Source: Agaricus subrufescens (taxonomy: Eukaryota; Basidiomycota; Agaricomycetes; Agaricales; Agaricaceae). Taken from it: a stretch of 64,000 nt of DNA. The stretch lies in the NCBI GenBank assembly GCA_029945375.1, contig CM057065.1:1240001-1304000 (forward strand), written 5' to 3'. The notes beneath the pieces are model-generated. The model searched no databases, was not told where the DNA came from, and saw nothing but the letters and a program-made list of their open reading frames with translations. Positions 46,221 to 59,815 of the stretch are shown in pieces (within the stretch, counting starts at the first letter, position 1; every line of letters begins with the position of its first letter). The translations under genes and the position numbers were made by a program.

Positions 46221-49200
46221 GTCTATGTGGAAGTAGGAAGTGGAATGTAATGACCATCCCCTGAATTGGAGAAGTCTTATATATGACTCACAAAATCTAT
46301 GTTGTATTCATGTTTGTTCTCAACAGCTCTTAATATAACTTCGTCGGCGGGAGCCTGGGATGCTGGCCGTCTGCCATGATGGACACAGCCGGTTCACAGC
46401 CTGACTCACAGCGCTTAACCAATGTCAAAAAATGCAGGGGCATACTGTCTGTGATTCCAGCGAACGCCATACTCGTGAGCGGCTTTAGGGTTATTGTATT
46501 GTAAAAATAGGCATTAGTAAGAGACATAACTTGATCTAATTCCACTCCTACCGGATCCGAAAGAACATGGAGATAATTTGGGTGAGTCTGGAGAAGGCAG
46601 GCGAGTTAGAGCACGAGACCGCCTAAGCTTATGTCAGTCTATGACAAAGTTTCACCCGAGTAACATGGAGGAATTGTTTGGCTCTACGCCAGTGCTAGGC
46701 TCATATACAGCGCTCCAGTGATTGTGGCGTCAAAGAACAGTGTATATGGACACGGATGTTTTCCGGCGGAGAAGCTGAGCATCGGCCTGTTGCCTGCCCC
46801 GGTAATAGCATTGAATACAAGTTGAGTCAATAATGATGTACAAATCGAGAAATCCGTGAATGTCGAATGTCGACATCAGACCTAAACTCATTTTGGGCTG
46901 ACCTGGGAACTACCATCTGCTTTAGTATAATCTGGAGTCTTCTAGGTGACGCTAGCGCAATGTAAAATTTTTGACGATGGATACGTGAGGCAGTGGCTTT
47001 CAATACTGAAGTACTGATCAAGGAAGTCGTGATGTTATGAACAACAGCAAAATACGCATTGCTGCTGTGCCATGCGCGTCTAGCATCGAAGTCAAGTGGT
47101 AGACAAAGAAAAATCTACATGAACCACGTACTAACTTACTAGCTAGTTTGAGATTCTGAAGTTACGAGGCCCAATCATCTGTCCGCCGATACTTCAATGA
47201 CGATACCGATTTGAGGAACGTCTTCCTGAGGGGTGAGAGCTGCCTTGGCAGTGTACGGCAGTGTATTGTGTAAGCCAGGTTACCATTGATCAACCTTCTT
47301 GATTAATTTAAGAACCACTACCGAAATCATCGTTATATCTATATTCTAAGATCGGATGGCTTCACACCGTGCAATAAGGTGACTGAGCGCAAAATTTTAT
47401 CCGATGATTTCGCAACATCTCATGAATATCTTCCTATTGGGATGCATTGATATCTTAAATTCAAGGGTAGATGGATTATAGGCGATTGCATGCTCCATTT
47501 TAGAACCAGCGACAAAATTTTACTATGGCCATGATTTGATTATGATGGCTTGGTCTAAGTTCTGTCATTACGTCCATAGGCAGAAATGAACAATGAAGTT
47601 TTTCATGCCACTTTCAGAACGGGAAAATCGGCAGCACTCTGGATGATGGCTGTTTTTTTAATTCCAGCCACGCCAGTGATCCAAAGCATCCTTTTATTAT
47701 CGGCCGGCCAGGCGATAGCCTGGTTGCAGCTTAGGTCCCATTGTACGATAGCTACTCGGGCTTCTGCGCGCTACACTAGTAGTAGATCATGAGCAGAAGA
47801 ATCGGAATACTCCAGGCGTTATTCTTGTAAATAAAAGCTTTATAATTGATAGCAAAGATAACGGTTGAAAAGCGTCAACATACAGAAAATAGGAATGTTT
47901 CTTACATTGCTTTAAAATGGCACTATTATAGTCTACCGATAGAGGTGTCATCAGCATTTACAATCGAAAGAAGCGAAATGAACAATTGTACCCACACGGC
48001 CGTCATCAAGACACCTGCCGCAGAAAAGTAATGAGCCTGACCGGACATTCCACGGTTCTGCGAGGAGCCAATGGCGAGTGTCAATCGGAGTTGCTAAGAG
48101 TGTTTTCTTTCATGACTCATGAGGAATTAACAGATTACTCACTCGGGGTCGTTCAGAATTGAAGGATCGTCGTGACGATATCACCGGTGGATAAGATTGT
48201 CGCAGTTTCATCGGTTGCGAAATTGGACTGAGTCTGTGGAATTTGAAAGATGTTTGGGTTGGGTGGCCAGCGGGTGGCGGCTAAACCGTATGGGCTGAGC
48301 ACTCGCATGAGGTTTGACTGAACAGCTCGTGAGTCATAGTGAATAACCGAGTTGGTGGCAGACACTTGGCCAAATGTTTGTAGTTCACTGGAGCTCCCGG
48401 CATGCGAAGGAGCGAGCTGGCCGGGGTAATGAGCAATGTCCATAGCATCGTGAGCAATGACTTTTTGCGAACGCGGGCTGGAACTATGAACAAACGAGCC
48501 AGAGGCAGACTTTAATCAGGTATAGAAAGCATTGAAAACATGCTGGTGGACGAAGAAAAGAAGGTATATACGCCACTCTGATAATCAAGTTGCAACCGGA
48601 ATCAGACTGTAATGCTTCCTGTGCACGCTTGGACCCTGCAGCCACCCCTTCCTGAGCCTGTCTCCTGTCTCCACATTCCCCAAGCTTGCGAGGCCAGTCT
48701 CCACCAGCAGTATCACGTATGTACATACACTGACGCATTATACAGCTCCTGAAATCCTACCGGGCTCGCAGATTGAAAGTGGGGCATGCATGCGGGCCAT
48801 ATCCCGCATTTTGCCCGCAGTTTTCCGGGGAAAGTCGACGTCATGGTTATTTGAAAGCCTATGATGATCAGGTTCTGTGACGCAGAAAGGAAGGACTTAG
48901 GATTTGGTCACTCATACAACTATAAATATATCGGATCATAAGTAGATCCATTAGGTCTTAGTCACGGTCATGCCAGGGTCATGCCAGTTGGATCTTGATC
49001 ATGACACGGCGTTCACTGTACTCACTCTCATCGCATCTCATGCCAATACTGCCAGTCAGTCACATACCGACTCTTCGGCCTTCGATCAATGCCTCCGCAG
49101 GTTCTTAACACTTTTCAAATTGCCCGTCGCTAGGCTGTTACTGTGTCTATGGAAGCCTATTGGTTGATATCAGCGCAAAGTAATTTTACTGATGTGATTC

Positions 49201-49389
49201 CAGTGGGCGTCATGCCATCGCATAAGGATGCCACGAGGGCTGAACACCGTTCGGCAAATTTATCTGATGGCTATGTAAGGTGTCGTTGTAAACCTGTGCG
49301 GGTGCCCGCATTCAAGGTCGAATGCACCTAACGAGAGATAGGATCTCGCTCATTCTACTTGATGATAAATAGACCACACCAGTCTCGCG
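46221..49389. other. Long stretch without a confident gene
   Basis: The best candidate is a minus-strand frame at 48153-48443 (96 codons, with RAVQSNLMRVLSPYG and TRWPPNPNIFQIPQTQSNFA). It looks coding in residue use but matches no family I know and has no resolved splice partners. A minus-strand segment near 46850-46930 resembles one near 53410-53490, suggesting diverged copies of the same sequence. The rest is uninformative. Confidence 0.35.
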
Positions 49390-52159
49390 ATGAGTATTCT
49401 TAACGTTACACCCGCTCAACGCACAGCCTCTTACTCAACCATGGGCACTCTCGAGTCACAAGCGAACACCAAGTTGTATGTCATCTGTGTAGATTGGAGG
49501 TGTACCCTCATGCATTTGTTTTAGGCCTCCTGTTCTTGACGTAGAAGTCATTGCCCAACCCTCCATGGAGCTCGTCATAACCAATCGCTTGACCTGTTAT
49601 CCTTCAGACTTTTACCACGGAGCACACGTCCTGGTAAATGAAAAATATTATGCAACCGTCCAGTCCGTCTCTCCTCTTTTTCTTGCCCACTGATTGACCC
49701 ATCAGCAGGCACGACAATACCGGAAGAATGGGATCGGGCCAGATAGCCGTCTCTGCTGCCCATCGCAATTGGATGGGTGTTAAAGAAGGTGGTCGTGTTC
49801 GCGTATCTATCACACCATATCCACCCCATCCTGCAGCACCTCTTTGTCTCACGTACATCAAGGTTGAAATCGGCCTCCGGCCTAGCACGAAAGATGGGCA
49901 GATAGAGGAAGACTTCTCATTTGACCATGCCAATCTGTCAAACACATTCTTGCAAGCGTTTAATGGTATCATCATGTCATTCGGCTTCCCCGTCATGCTC
50001 AGATATGATGAAAAACCACTCATAGGCAAAGTTACGTTCCTATCTGTAGACCCTAAGCAGTGTCTCGACTTATGCAAGGTCGGAGATGGTGCTACTGGTA
50101 AAGATCATGGTATTCTCAAAAAAACGACCACAGTCGAATTCCTGAAAGTTTCAAGCAGCCTAATCAGGCCAAAGTCCGGTGTTTGCTATCTTTGACATAT
50201 TCACGCCTATAACAAAGTTCATCTTCCAGGAAACCTATCACTGCGCGAAATTTCAAGTTCGAGGATATGGGAAAACTGGTAGGAGGTTTAGATACCGAGG
50301 TTTCTGAGATCTTCCGTCGTGCCTTCGCTTCCCGCGCATACTCCCCTGCTCTAGTTAAGAAGCTTGGGATTCAACACGTCAAAGGTAATGATTGATAGCT
50401 TCAGAGAATAATATGATGAGTGACCAAGCCTCCTTTAACTAGGTATCATCCTTCACGGTCCCCCTGGAACAGGAAAGACTTTGATGGCAAGACAAATTGG
50501 GAAAACACTTGAGGCCCAAAGAACAAAGATCGTCAACGGTCCTGAAATTTTGAATAAATATGTTGGCGCATCGGAAGAGAAAATCCGAGAACTGTTCTCA
50601 GATGCTGAGAAAGAGGTCTGTCTGAGCACCAGATTCCAAACCCATTCTGATGTGTATTTCAGTATAAAGAAAAAGGAGATGAGAGTGGTTTGCATATCAT
50701 CATCTTCGATGAACTCGATGCCATCTGCAAGCGGCGCGGAAGTACCAACAACGGAAGTGGCGTTGGTGATAGTGTTGTCAACCAATTGCTTGCCAAAGTA
50801 AGTATTCCAGCCCTGACACGTGTCGTAGTCTAATGCGGCCCTTAGACCGATGGCGTTGAGCAGCTTAATAACCTCCTCATTATTGGTACGACCAACCGAA
50901 TTGATATGATTGATGAAGCCCTTCTCCGCCCCGGTCGTTTCGAAGTTCATATGGAAGTTTCACTTCCAGATAAAAATGGCAGACTCCAGATCCTTAATAT
51001 TCATACCCAACAAATGCGGGACCATAAGCTCATGGATGATGATGTCAACCTGAATAGCCTTGTGGGACTTACCAAGAACTTTTCAGGAGCCGAGATTAGT
51101 GGGCTGATTAGAGGTGCAACGAGCTTTGCCTTTCATAGACATGAAAAGGATATAACTGAGCGTATGACTGATGAAAAAAGTTTCAAGGTGAAGAACGAAG
51201 ATTTTATGAATGCGCTACGTGAAGTGCGGCCAGCATTTGGTGTGGAAGACGAACTCAGCCAGATAGTGCCAAAACGACTTATCTCGTTTGATAAGGCCAT
51301 CGAGGTGAGCGTAAACCTACATCTGTTTGGCCTTTCAGTTTTTGAGTCTTTTGGTTCAACTTTGTTACCTCTCAGGAGATACTGGAGTATGGGAAGTGTC
51401 TCGTCACGCAACTCCAAGAATCGGCACAAACATCGCTAGTTAGTATTCTCCTATATGGTCCACCAGGGTCAGGAAAGACAGCGCTAGCGGGGTCGATTGC
51501 CCAAGCATCTCAATACCCGTTCATCAAGCTCATCTCACCAGATAGAATGGTTGGATTTACCGAGACACAAAAGGTACAGGATATCACTAAGACCTTCTCA
51601 GACAGTTACAGGAGTCCTTTGAGTATCATTGTAGTGGACAACATAGAGCGACTGATAGGTAAATATTCTGCTTGATTCTTCAGCTGATCTATCCTACTCT
51701 CTATCACTAGACTGGGTACCTCTAGGAGAAAGGTTCTCAAACCCTGTTCTACAAACTCTACTTGTATCGTGTTCTCGCCGACCCCCTAAGGTAAACGATT
51801 CAACTTGTCATGTAATCTTTGAATTTATCACAAACATTCAATCCCAGGGTCATCAACTATTAATTATAGCAACATCTTCTCTCCACCAAGAAATGCGCAC
51901 AGTTGGCCTTACAGCTGTATTCGACTCAGAACTCTACGTACCTCCCATCACTACCCTTAACGGCCTTTATTGTGTCCTACGTGAAAAAGGACTCAAAGAC
52001 AAAGCGATCCGTTCCTTCACTACTGAAGCTGGATTTGGTGCTAATGGTGGTAAAAATATAGCGATCGGGATGAGGAAGTTGCTAAGTACGATCGAGATGA
52101 TGAGACAGGCCCCGCCAAAATCTGTCGTGAAGAGACTGTTGAATGCTCTGACAATGTAA
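49390..52159 (+). CDS. SEC18: Sec18/NSF AAA+ ATPase
   Basis: Many short exons splice into a full NSF. Start [19 protein letters not shown]. The N domain has [20 protein letters not shown] and [21 protein letters not shown]1 has [20 protein letters not shown], the P-loop [26 protein letters not shown], the Walker B region [20 protein letters not shown], and [21 protein letters not shown]2 has [39 protein letters not shown], the degenerate Walker [11 protein letters not shown] and [20 protein letters not shown]. The stop is at 52159. NSF with alpha-SNAP takes apart cis-SNARE complexes after membrane fusion, and D2 mainly holds the hexamer. The D1-D2 linker and the C-terminal part are somewhat diverged. 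A start at the second Met (49441) is possible. Confidence 0.9.
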
Positions 52160-55100
52160 ATATGCTTCCAACTTCATCGTCATATATGATCTCTGGCAAC
52201 ACGATGGTCGCCTTGACATATCTAATCTAGTTTCAAAATCTGGGTTCCGTCATTCATTTTAACTCGTATGGTGGGCGTGTTGTGTTTTAACATTTGTCCT
52301 CTCCACTGAGAGGCTTCTCGTCTCTGGAACCTAAATGACGATAAACGACTAGATGAAATAAAATTCATTAGCACACGTGCCTCTCTGAGAACCCATCACT
52401 GACTTCAACAGCTCTTAGTATTTACTGAGCTGCGAATAGGACGGTCGAGGAAGGTTCCTATTGGCTCGGCGGTCTTAAGACCGTGCCACTCTTATTCAGG
52501 TCCTGTAACGGTAATCGGTCCCTGACCGCCCTGGATCCCCCTGAGCTTGCTCAGACCCTGTTTCGGTATCGGTTTCTGCGTTTCATCAGTTCCCTTTTCC
52601 TTCACTTTTCTTCTCACTTTGTGTCTCATGATACGGTCCTGTAAAACTATATCCTAAGTCTCACTTCAACCGCCTCAGCCTCTTCATGTCGCCCGAGGCA
52701 CCTGTCCGTGGTAGTTTAGATTTGTCGGTTCGGGTTTTGTTTCTTTCATTTATCTTTCTCGTGCATGTTGTCTGGGGATTTGTCTTTACCATCTATTTCC
52801 TGGCCTCCGGCCAGGAGCGCTACGCGATCGGGCAGCGCTTAATAAAATTTGATTTAAAACATAAAATAAAAACAGCTCTTAATATAAGCTTCTCAATCAG
52901 AAGGACCATGGGCATCTCAATGTTCTGGTATGACACACTGCTTGTACATGACTTCGTTCACAGCCTTAAAATGACTTCGTTCACAGCCTTAAAATGACAT
53001 CGGCGACAGGATACATTGTTGCGATCCCTACCCACCTTACAGTAAACAGCATTACTATTCTTAAGCCACCAATCTGGTATCTGGTACAGATATAGACTAG
53101 TGCAACGTTGCATTTGATCCTGCCACTCCGCCGAATTCCACATCCAAGAGAACATGAATGGAGACAATTTAATGGGTTATTAAAAGATAGCGGTGGGTGG
53201 GAGTGTGAGGACGCTTGACGTCAGTTTATGGACAAAGGTCCCCCCAGATAGCGTGCATAACAAAGAATTTGCCCGACGCCCAGGCTAATTCGAGGCCTAT
53301 ATACTACGCACCACCGTGAGATTAAAGAATGTTCTATATGAGTATTTTCGGATCGACTCAACGCTAGTTACAGAGCCCCGATCTTTTAATTTACAAACTA
53401 GGTTAGGATTATACACACCGAACTTCAGAATCTGTTATCAATGGACTTGAACTAATTCTGTCAGTGACATGGGAATCACCATCTGCTCCACTGGTGCTGT
53501 TCGCGGTGACACCGGCACATCGCAAGATCGACAAATCAGACGCAAGTCATAGTAATTTATCTAGAGCAAAGAAGTTTGCCGATTTGGGAAAAATTGAGAC
53601 CTTGGAGTAAGAGACACAGAATAGTCCAGACGCGCTTGCTGGGGTGCAAATATTTGAGCTTGAGATCTTACCCTCACCGGCTGATGTCTTGCTGGTGATA
53701 CAAGTATAAGCAACGTCTTTTTTGGTAGCGGATGGAAGTTGCAGTGCTGTGCAACAGAACAGGTTTGCCATTGAATCGGTCGGCGAAGTACGAGGATTAC
53801 GGTGGTGAGCGCATAAGCAACGTGTTATATTCCAAGATCGGAGTCCCTGCAGATACCGCTGTGTGACTCGATGTACTGTTGATTTAAAATTGGCTGAACT
53901 TTGGTTCGATAGTCATGCGGTGGTGTTTCATATTCATCAATGAATTTAGATCTTTCTTATTAAAAACTGCTATGCGAGAAGATCCCTACTTTCCACTAGC
54001 CCAATCATCCAAGTAGCCATCACATTAAAAAAAGACACAGCGCGATACCTTGCCGCCGTCGTATTGGTGTGTGAAAGTAGTGGGATCCGGCCAGGTGCAC
54101 CGGTCAGTATCGGAATTTCCAAGACTGACTTTCCTCGAGCAAGGCATAAATAATATCCAGGTAGAGGCTAAGAACCATAGACATTGTCCTCAGCCACATC
54201 AGGACCTCTCTTTGGCTCTCTAGATCATTTAGATCAGATAGTCTACAGAAACCAGCGCTGTACGCGCACTTCGGAATGTGCAGACTTGCGATGATCCACT
54301 AGAGATAAACGTCAGGATTTTCGAGGGCAGATCTGGCGGTGAGCCTGGGACAGACGATGTCCCAGTGAGATTGACGTATACCGACCGCATTGAACCCACC
54401 TTATAATACACCCCATGGTCGGTACCCATTCTGAATTCCATCTGGACAAATGGTTCTACAAGAAACACTCTGAAATGTTCCTTCATTCGTTTGATCATTA
54501 GCGTGGAGTCTCGATCAGGTCTTTCGGCCGCGATAAAGGCGCAGTAATCCTCGGTGTGAAATGCGAGCCGGTACAATGAAGAGTTGTCTGGAAGAGTTGC
54601 ATCAGTTCGAATGTTGCATAGACAAAATCATTCCATCGCTGCTATGACGCATTAGTCTCTCATACAATACATTCACTACTTCACTCTCGTACCTGGGTGC
54701 CTGCTCCACCGAGTATATGCCCAAATACTGAACAAGTACCGGGGGTATAGCTGGCGTAGGGGGTAGTGACCTTGAGACGAAGGTCGCAACCGTGACAAAT
54801 GTAGGGATTAATCGGCTATGCCCGATTCGGCCGACTACATTTCAACCACCATCGTCTCGAACGCTCGCTCTCGATTTCCCCTACCCAGCACTCTCGCGGA
54901 GCGGCCTACACTCAAAACGACATTAATTTCCAAGTATCAAGTTATCACAGGGACAAAATTCAAGAGTAACCGGTTACTCTTATCCCTCGGACTCGCCTCT
55001 CCGACGTACAATAAAAGAGCATCGGCCGTCCATTCCGGCAGATAGAGAACTGAGGAGATAACGGTCTTCTCCTCAATGAGGATGAGGAAATATTTTTTTC

Positions 55101-56542
55101 TATATTCAGTTGGATATTGGGTACGAATTTCATTTCTTCTTTCTACGTCGTCGGTAGCTCTTGCCACCCGACTATCTATGCTGAAAAAAGTTTATATAAG
55201 GAGCCCCACTGTAGTAGGTACCCAAAATAATTACCCTTCTTTCCTCGCTGCTCGATCGCCTCTAGCTGTGAATCTCAGTTCTGGTCTTCTCGCCATCTCG
55301 CTTTCCTCCATCCCTCTTTGTTCTTGTCGTCTAGGCTCTCTCTACTCTCTTGTTCCCGGTTCTGAGGCCTCGAGGTCATTTCATCGACCTCACATTGTTG
55401 AAGAATTCGTTAGCACTTCAACAAGACATCCGAGGAACTAGAAGGTGAAAAGCTGGTCAACATGTCGTTTTGAACGTCTATATTGGGGAGTGAACAAACC
55501 ATAAGACGATGAAAATTACCAGTATACTGCTGCTGTTCGTTAAGTGCAGTCCCTACCGTCTTGCTGGAGGGTTGGTCGCGAATGAATACCCCAAACTATT
55601 TGTGGTTCGACTCTGGGTCCATTAATGGTACGCAGTAATGCTACTGGGGAGATCGGGCCTCCCAAGCCTAGAGATAATGGAGGCACGAGATAGAATGAGT
55701 AAGTGACAGTATGATAGTGACAATAGCTTATTCTGACACGATCACCCTCACTGTTACTCGATGCCTATCTATTCCGGTGACCTCACGTTAGTTGAATCCC
55801 CATGCTGGTCATGCTACACCCCATCCATCTTAGTGCACTGTAGCGAGACATTCATACGCCCACTTGTGGTTCTCGCGCATCAGCTCCCAGGCCGGTGAAT
55901 TCCAGTTCCACAGACTATTCACTTGCGGTCTCACCCATGGTTAGATACTGTGAGGATCACATATCATATCATGATCACAAAAGAAGGAAAACCCACGCAT
56001 GTGTTTTGGGGAGGCTGAGATCAGATAAACCCCCAAGTGGCGGGATTGGAGCGGGTAACGCAGTCGGGTAACCCTGTGTTTTCCTGTCTCGATTCATCTG
56101 CGTAATTCCGTCTTCCACTTATGGATCATGTCACAGGGTGATAGTTTAGAAAATAAAGAAAACTCAAACAACACTAGAGGTTGGTACGTAAGTCTGGTCA
56201 CCCTCCTGATGCCGTAATCTGTAATAAATCATTCCCCTTGGAACTAACCATCCGAAACAGTCCAGTGTCCCGATTCCCTTTGCAATCGACCACTCAGGTC
56301 ATCGCATGGTCTGGGATGATACGTTAATAACGCAGCAACCCTGATCAGTGTTGTAGAAAGTATGACGGAGAAAACCTCACGTACGATCGAAGACTTTTCA
56401 GGGATTTTGACAAATGAACTTGCTAAGGTTTGGCCAAAGCTCATAACCATTCGTGCGCCAATCTGTCAAGGCGGGACCATCCGGCCTGCGTAACTGCGTC
56501 AAGGCGCGAGGCGGATCTCTACTCCACCCACCAACGTCGTTG
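52160..56542. other. Long stretch without a confident gene
   Basis: The strongest coding-like piece is a minus-strand frame at 54229-54576 (115 codons, with HTEDYCAFIAAERPDRDSTL and EFRMGTDHGVYYKVG). Its upstream exon does not connect in phase, so it may be a decayed gene. A 121-codon frame at 55076-55441 is serine- and leucine-rich and unconvincing. Near 52450-52560 lie short G+C-rich self-complementary pieces (GGTCTTAAGACC). No tRNA was recognised. Confidence 0.35.
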
Positions 56543-59445
56543 ATGTCCGGGTCATCGTTTCATTACTCTCCTAATCCCTCGCATTCGCAAAAGCCTCCTC
56601 CAGCTAATCATCAAGGTTCTGCGGGCGCTATTCCCTCCCATTACCTTATTTCGTCCGTACACAGTGCACGCCCACAGGTTGTTTATCCAACCACTGGCAC
56701 TTCTCAGCCATCCGTTAGAGGGGATCCAATTGACCCACAAAACTCCAAAGGATTCCTGTCTGTTGACGATGATAGAGTAATAGGCGATTTCACGCAGCAA
56801 AACCCGCGCGCATTGCAGCGAGCAAACCTCCCTGGCACAATCCAATCAAACTTAGGACAATTGTCTCGCTCACATCATACGCAACAGCCACACCGACCTG
56901 AGTTTCCATCACCCCCCTCAGCCCATCAACCTCCTCTTCCCCAGCACTCACTATATTCCTCAATGTCATCTGTACAACAGTCGTTGGGTTCTCCACCCTC
57001 GAATGTGCGTTTTATTCATAAATCTTGTCTGTGAATGAAGGGCCTGAAGAACCCTAGCAGCTTCCTAGCTCGTATTTGCCCCAAGCACAGCATGGGCCAG
57101 GCATGTTTAATCAAGCTCACAATTTTTCCGTTACGGGGAATCTCGTTGACGGCAATCGTGAGGGGTTCCATTGATATTGTTTATTCGTATACTTACTCAC
57201 TATACCTCAGTCATCGTGAATAAGATCAATCCCTCATCGAACAACTGTAGGGAATATATCCGCCTAACCATTGATCCCACATTAATTGACTTTTTTGGTA
57301 GTTATGGAAAAGCTTTACCAGACCACGATACAAGGAGCCGCTGCAGATTCTGCCGTCCGTTACCCACCGCCACGATGTCAGGACGGAACCCGTGAAACAA
57401 TACTCAGACGGTGTATATATTTTGTCACTGTCACGAGTAGCGATGGGACTAAAAAGATGCGCTGGGTGGTCGGTGCAGCTGGGGTAGGAAAGTCCGCTAT
57501 CATGCAGAATATCGCCGAACTCGACCTTGGGTTGCTCTCATGTGTCTCAGTTTTCTTTTCTGCCAATGGGCGTAACGATGGAGGAAAATTTGTCATAACG
57601 CTTGCTTATCAGCTCGCCGCAAAATGCAAACCATATCGTCAGTTCATAGAAGCCGAGGTTGCCCGTGATCATTCCCTCCTCATGTCGTCAATCTCAACGC
57701 AGTTCAACAAACTAATCATTGAACCGTTCATTCGCCACCCTCTGCTCAGTTCCGCGGGCCGCGTCCTGATCATAATTGATGGCCTGGATGAATGCGACGA
57801 CCCACGTACCCAGCTACAAATACTCCGTCTCATCTCCGACCTCTGCATCATGTACCCGTCTTCGCCTATCGCATGGTTTATCGCCAGTCGCCCCGAACCA
57901 CATATTGTGTCTTTCTTCTCCAGACACGATGTCATCGCTGCCTATGAGAAAGAAGAAATTCTAGTTGACTCTGACGAGGCTCGGAAGGATGTTGAACGGT
58001 TTCTTCGTCGTGAGCTTGGAGAAATCAAATCGGGGTCAGGTTTATTTGATTTAGACTTGGATTGGCCAGAAGAGAGAGATTTTTGGAAGCTCGCTTATGC
58101 TTCGGGTGGACTGTTTGCATACGCGGATGCGGTCATAAAATACATCGGTGACCTGATCCTTGGGAACCCGGCCTCACAGCTCTCCGATGTATTGAATGTC
58201 ATTGATGAACATCCAATGCATGGTTTATCACGGGAGAAGCATCCAATGGCTCTACTTGATGCGTTGTACCGCCGAATCCTGTCTAATATTCCGACCGGAA
58301 TTAGATCAACCACCAGGAAACTTTTGCTGGCATTGGCGTCAAATTGGGACCAGCCCCTGTTTTACGGCCGAGGCAGCTTTCTTGTACTCTGCAACTGGTT
58401 AGGTGTAACACCTGATGAGGCTTATGTTGCTATCAATCATCTTCGTTCTGTTTTACGTGTCCCCGAACGTGATAAGGCCCATCTGGAAAAGATCGAACCC
58501 TTTCATAAATCATTTGTCGACTGCATATCTGACTTTTCTCGATCCAATTTCTCCCGTAATATCAGGGCTGAGGTTCGACAGCTTGAAATTCAGTGTACTC
58601 TCAGAATCATCCGGGAGGCCCCCGATGGTATTGATTTTGGTAATATGCATTACGAGTCGTTTTTTGGTGTTCTGGCGCGGGGTCCTGGTACTGGTGATCG
58701 GATCATGCTTACCTGGAAGGCACATCGAGCTGTTGGTTGGGATGACAATAAAACAAGGTTGATTATGTATCAATTGGCCATTGGGCACATTATATTCGGG
58801 ATCGTATACCGAGAACGAGACTTTAGAAACGAGCGTTATATTCGCCTCTTAGCTGCTCAGTTTGGGAGCTATACCTTCAATTTTCCGTATGATAATTTCC
58901 GTGACTTGGCGTTTGTAAGTCTATCGGTAGTTTATTTCTTCCATGTTCATCTAACATAGCTCTACATTAGGACGAATCTCGTCGTCATGAATTCATGAGT
59001 CGAGGCATACTCAAACAAATGCCCCTCCGGTCGATTATCCTCTCTGGCGTAGATGAGGTGATCAAGTTACGGTTCCGTCGTCCCTCTACAACAATGAGAA
59101 ATCAAGCTGAACCATTCGACCCTTCATGCAAAGTCAGTCAACTATCTATTTTATAGTCATTTGCTGATTAGTTTTGCGCAGCATGAACGGCGGGGCAAGA
59201 CGGAGGCACACAACGATCAGGACTGGACAACCCAATTTCTAATGGTCGACTGTGTTTTCTGTGCTCAGCGATTTAGGCGACATGTCAACGGCTGGAAAAC
59301 ACGTTTTCCAGAACATGCGTGTTTGGTTCTGGTTACTTCTACCGGGAAGTGTTGTGTGGAACTCAAATTCATTGATTCAACGGATGGGAGTAGATCGGAA
59401 TGGACGTACTGGTTTTGGTGCGAGTTCCCACCGGATCTGCGTTGA
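56543..59445 (+). CDS. NACHT-domain NLR-like protein
   Basis: Six exons (56543-57004, 57058-57157, 57211-57246, 57302-58914, 58971-59132, 59182-59445) sum to 2,637 bases, 878 aa. Residues 1 to about 165 are disordered and rich in S, P, Q and H. Exons 2-3 give GMFNQAHNFSVTGNLVDGN then LIVNKINPSSNN, the segment with which many Agaricomycete NLRs begin. NACHT motifs: VVGAAGVGKSAI (about residue 255), VFFSANGRNDGGKFVITLAY, VLIIIDGLDECDDPRTQ (Walker B, about residue 350), IAWFIASRPEPHI, and a winged-helix-like region with HPMALLDALYRRIL. No ankyrin, WD40 or TPR repeats follow. The C-terminus, RCVEL-like (KCCVELKFIDSTDG), is shared with the relic at 10608-11256. Such proteins are STAND ATPases proposed to sense non-self and trigger cell death. 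The gene looks intact. Confidence 0.87.
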
Positions 59446-59815
59446 AAATATGGGAGTATCATCTGATTTACGACTTACACTGGAGCTCTGTTATCTTTTA
59501 CTTTTGGGCTTGAGGTCACTGTCTTATGCGTTTCACTTTCATGCTAGGTTGAGGTTAGTTAATGTACAAGTTGGACGCAGACTTACTACTAGGTATTGTT
59601 TTGATCTCAATGGATGTATAACTAAACAAAGCTATCTACCTTCACTTCAACATCATTGTGATACTTTTCTTGTATATATATGTATACCTATATTGATACC
59701 TCCGTCCAAACCGTTTCAAATTTAAAGATCATTACATTGACAAACATATGCTAAGTGACATTTTCACACACTAAGCATTTCAGGGCAGCTATATTCCTAA
59801 TTTGGACAGCTCTCC
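59446..59815. other. Gap between the NLR and the sorting nexin gene
   Basis: A 370-base AT-rich gap that should hold the 3' end of the NLR transcript and the promoter of the sorting nexin gene. TATATATATGTATACC at about 59672-59687 is TATA-like, but no initiation signal can be shown. Confidence 0.3.

Noticed and set aside
52440..52570. Possible tRNA or small RNA from self-complementary G+C-rich pieces
   Set aside because: No cloverleaf with acceptor, D, anticodon and T arms could be drawn.
54229..54576. A 115-codon frame resembling a secreted or carbohydrate-binding protein
   Set aside because: The upstream exon could not be joined in phase and no family motif was found, so it is kept only as a note in the intergenic entry.
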